Positions 61,955 through 64,000 of a stretch of 64,000 nt of DNA are shown here, in pieces (the stretch's first letter is position 1; every line of letters begins with the position of its first letter). The stretch is from Sulfuritalea sp. (GTDB lineage Bacteria; Pseudomonadota; Gammaproteobacteria; Burkholderiales; Rhodocyclaceae), in assembly GCA_016708585.1 (NCBI GenBank), contig JADJFK010000013.1, positions 186,001-250,000 of the forward strand, written 5' to 3'. The notes under the pieces are model-generated. The model was given only the letters and a program-made list of their open reading frames with translations, did not search any database and was not told the origin of the DNA. The position numbers and the translations under genes are program-made.

Positions 61955-62608
61955 ATGCAAATCCAGAAACTGCTGCTGACCATCGACCGGATCAGTACCT
62001 TCGTCGGCCACGCCTTCTCGTGGCTGATCGTTTCGCTCACCTTCATGATCACCTGGGAGGTGGTCTCGCGCTATGCCTTCGACAACCCCCACCCCTGGGC
62101 ATTCGATGTCATGAGCATGATGTACGGCAGCGTGTTCATGATGGCCGGCGCCTACACCCTGTCCAAGAACGGCCACGTGCGCGGCGACGTGCTCTACGGA
62201 TTCTTTTCACCGCGGGTCCAGGCCAGCATCGACCTGACGCTGTATTTCCTGTTTTTCATCCCCGGCGTGTTTGCCCTGGCCTGGGCCGGCTACAACTTCG
62301 CCAGCGAGTCCTGGGCCATCAACGAACATTCGAACGTCACGGCCAACGGTCCGCCGGTGTATCCGTTCAAGACCATCCTGCCCCTGGCCGGCGCCTTCCT
62401 GCTGCTGCAGGGGGTGGTCGAGATCATCCGTTGCATCCTCTGCATCCGGCTGGGCGAATGGCCTTCGCGCGAACATGACGTCGAGGAAGTCGATGTCGAG
62501 AAACTCAAGGAAATGGTGCACGTGAAGGACGAAGACATTGCGGCGCTCGACAAGTTCGTGGTCGCCCAGGAGTTGGAGCATCAGGCGCAGGCGGGAGCGG
62601 CCAAATGA
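61955..62608 (+). CDS. dctQ: TRAP transporter small permease DctQ
   Basis: A 217-aa, four-TM protein: TFMITWEVVSRYAFDNPHPWAFDVMS, then MMAGAYTLSKNGHVRGDVLYGFFSP and a final TM around 140-165 (TILPLAGAFLLLQGVVEIIRC). The C-terminal 50 residues are charged and cytoplasmic (EEVDVEKLKEMVHVKDED). It helps the large permease fold and function. Its stop overlaps dctM by 4 bp. Confidence 0.9.
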   Translation: MQIQKLLLTIDRISTFVGHAFSWLIVSLTFMITWEVVSRYAFDNPHPWAFDVMSMMYGSVFMMAGAYTLSKNGHVRGDVLYGFFSPRVQASIDLTLYFLFFIPGVFALAWAGYNFASESWAINEHSNVTANGPPVYPFKTILPLAGAFLLLQGVVEIIRCILCIRLGEWPSREHDVEEVDVEKLKEMVHVKDEDIAALDKFVVAQELEHQAQAGAAK

Positions 62609-64000
62609 AGGTCCGGAAGGAACTCTGGTTCGGCTTCTCGCTGATGGCGGTGATCCTGACCGTCACGGTGATCTTCATGCCCTGGAGCAACATGCAGAAC
62701 GGCCACATCGGCCTGCTGATGCTGTCCTTGGTGGTGGTGGCGATCATGCTCGGTTTCCCCACGGCATTCACGCTGATGGGCATGGGCATGTTCTTCGCTT
62801 GGCTGGCCTACCGTAGCGGCAACCCGGATCTTGCAGTGAGGCAGACGCTGGACCTGATGGTGCAGCGGGCGTATTCGGTGATGTCCAACGACGTGTTGAT
62901 CTCGATCCCGCTGTTCGTCTTCATGGGTTACCTGGTCGAGCGTGCCAACCTGATCGCCAAGCTGTTCCGCGCGCTGGAGCTCTCGCTGGCGCGGGTCCCC
63001 GGCGCGCTGGCGGTGGCGACCCTGGTCACCTGCGCCATCTTCGCCACGGCCACCGGAATCGTCGGCGCGGTGGTGACGCTGATGGGCCTGCTGGCACTGC
63101 CGGCCATGCTCAAGTCGGGTTATGACGTCCGCCTGTCGGCCGGAGTGATAACCGCCGGCGGCTGCCTCGGCATCCTGATCCCGCCCTCGGTATTGCTGAT
63201 CGTTTACGGCGCCACGGCCGGGGTTTCGGTGGTGCAGCTGTATGCCGGCGCCTTCTTCCCCGGCATCATGCTCGCCAGCCTCTACATTCTCTATGTGATC
63301 ATCGTCGCCAAGCTGAATCCGCACATGGCGCCGCCGCTGCCGATGGAAGAGCGGCATATCGACCTGCCGCCGGACAATGAAAAGATGCGCGAAGCGATCA
63401 GCCACCGGGTGCTGCCCGGCCTGATCGGCGCATTGAAGGGCTCGCGCAACCTGGGCATCAGCAGCGGCACCATCGCCAGGCAGGGCTTCATAGCGCTGCT
63501 GCCGGCGTTCACGCTGGTGCTGTTCCTCGGTTTCACCTGGCATCTGGCGACCAAGCCGGCGGCAAAGGCCGAAGCAGAGGGTCTGATGCAAATGGGCGGC
63601 GGCGTGATTGCCGAGGAGGCTGCCGAAGGCGACGCCGGCGGCCTCGCGGAACCCAAGGAGGAAGGTGAGGAAGGGCTAAAGGAGCCGCCAGCGGAGGGCC
63701 TCAAGGAGCCCCCGGCTGAAGGCCTCAAGGAACCGCCTGCCGACGGTCTCAAGGAACCGCCGGCAGAGGGTGTCAAGGAGCCTCCAGGGGCAAAGGTCAC
63801 CACGGCGCCTGCGCGTCGGCCGCGCCACCGGTGCCGGAAGCCGAAGCCGCCGAGCGCCTGCCGATTCCCACCTGGTACTGGATACTTTTCGGCGCCAGCG
63901 TCGCCAGTGCCATCGGCTTTTACACCATCTTCACCTTCGTCCGCCTCGAAGTGTTCAAGATGCTGCTGGGGTCCTTCTTCCCGCTGGCGCTGATGATCCT
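62605..64000 (+). CDS. dctM: TRAP transporter large permease DctM, frameshifted and cut by window end
   Basis: The N-terminal 330 residues show nine or so TM helices with DctM motifs (ISIPLFVFMGYLVERA, ATGIVGAVVTLMGLLALPAML, AGGCLGILIPPSVLLIVYGA). A cytoplasmic or periplasmic low-complexity insert follows, with five EGLKEPPA units (63670-63789). After 63811 the open frame gives Arg/Pro nonsense and stops at 63993. The frame starting at 63816 restores DctM sequence (IPTWYWILFGASVASAIGFY, EVFKMLLGSFFPLALMIL) to the edge. So two bases are extra, or one is missing, near 63811-63816. Confidence 0.85.
63670..63789 (+). repeat. Five tandem 24-bp units in dctM
   Basis: Five in-frame units encode (E/D)G(L/V)KEPP(A/G). 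Units differ at several third-codon positions, so the array is old rather than a fresh slip. It lies just before the frame break. Confidence 0.85.

Noticed and set aside
63670..63789. CRISPR-like array
   Set aside because: Units are contiguous, in frame and without spacers; they encode EGLKEPPA.

Overview
The window is a GC-rich, gene-dense stretch of a proteobacterial chromosome. Its gene families and gene order fit a betaproteobacterium, most likely Rhodocyclales/Sterolibacteriaceae-like. That placement is inferred from rsmI-yraN-gmhA-dolP, uvrA-MFS-ssb, the type IV minor-pilin operon, glcDEF, pntAB and TRAP transporters; no rRNA gene is present to confirm it. No tRNA, rRNA, CRISPR array or transposase gene was found. 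The only structural RNA is RNase P RNA.

Layout. 1-4.0 kb: the end of a hydrogenase-4-like (Hyf/Ehr-type) membrane complex whose large subunit lacks the NiFe cysteine ligands and carries a 65-bp palindromic element in frame. 4.0-9.6 kb (minus): a TonB receptor, YfiR-like protein and GGDEF-EAL module ending in an FMN 2-hydroxyacid dehydrogenase. 9.8-11.7 kb (minus): a NarX/NarL-type two-component pair. 12.1-23.7 kb (plus): a type IV pilus assembly operon (pilE, fimT, pilV, pilW, pilX, pilY1, TonB-like protein), with pilY1 broken by several frameshifts in its repeat-rich middle. 24.4-28.0 kb: an uncharacterised five-gene cassette (HTH-ferredoxin-reductase fusion, LexA/S24-fold protein, two small proteins, a 339-aa protein). 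28.0-35.6 kb: a glycolate/glycerate operon (hyi, glycerate kinase, glcDEF, AMP-forming acyl-CoA synthetase). 35.7-39.9 kb: corA and pntAB. 40-44.1 kb: a seven-PAS GGDEF-EAL protein. 44.3-48.7 kb: a methyltransferase, small proteins and uvrA. 48.9-51.3 kb: vapBC, an MFS transporter and ssb. 51.4-58.1 kb: a TAXI protein; rfaE2, dolP, gmhA, a secreted HIRAN protein and yraN (minus); rsmI, pyrC and a DUF3025 gene (plus). 58.1-64 kb: rnpB, uspA and terC, a FadR-type regulator, and a TRAP transporter cut by the window end.

How genes work together. The FadR-type regulator/TRAP intergenic region and the hyi promoter share the palindrome TTGTCTGACAA, each over a plausible -35 element. I infer one regulator controlling both uptake and catabolism of a 2-hydroxy acid such as glycolate or glycerate. 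GlcDEF, LldD-like, TRAP and PntAB together suggest growth on small hydroxy acids. Two GGDEF-EAL proteins and a YfiR-like periplasmic protein point to c-di-GMP control of surface life, alongside the pilus operon.

Repeats. A ~28-bp motif (core AAAGTCGGCGCC) occurs at least seven times, mostly at gene ends. Two loci carry paired 18-bp palindromes. pilY1 and dctM both show frame breaks in low-complexity DNA, which could be real decay or assembly error.
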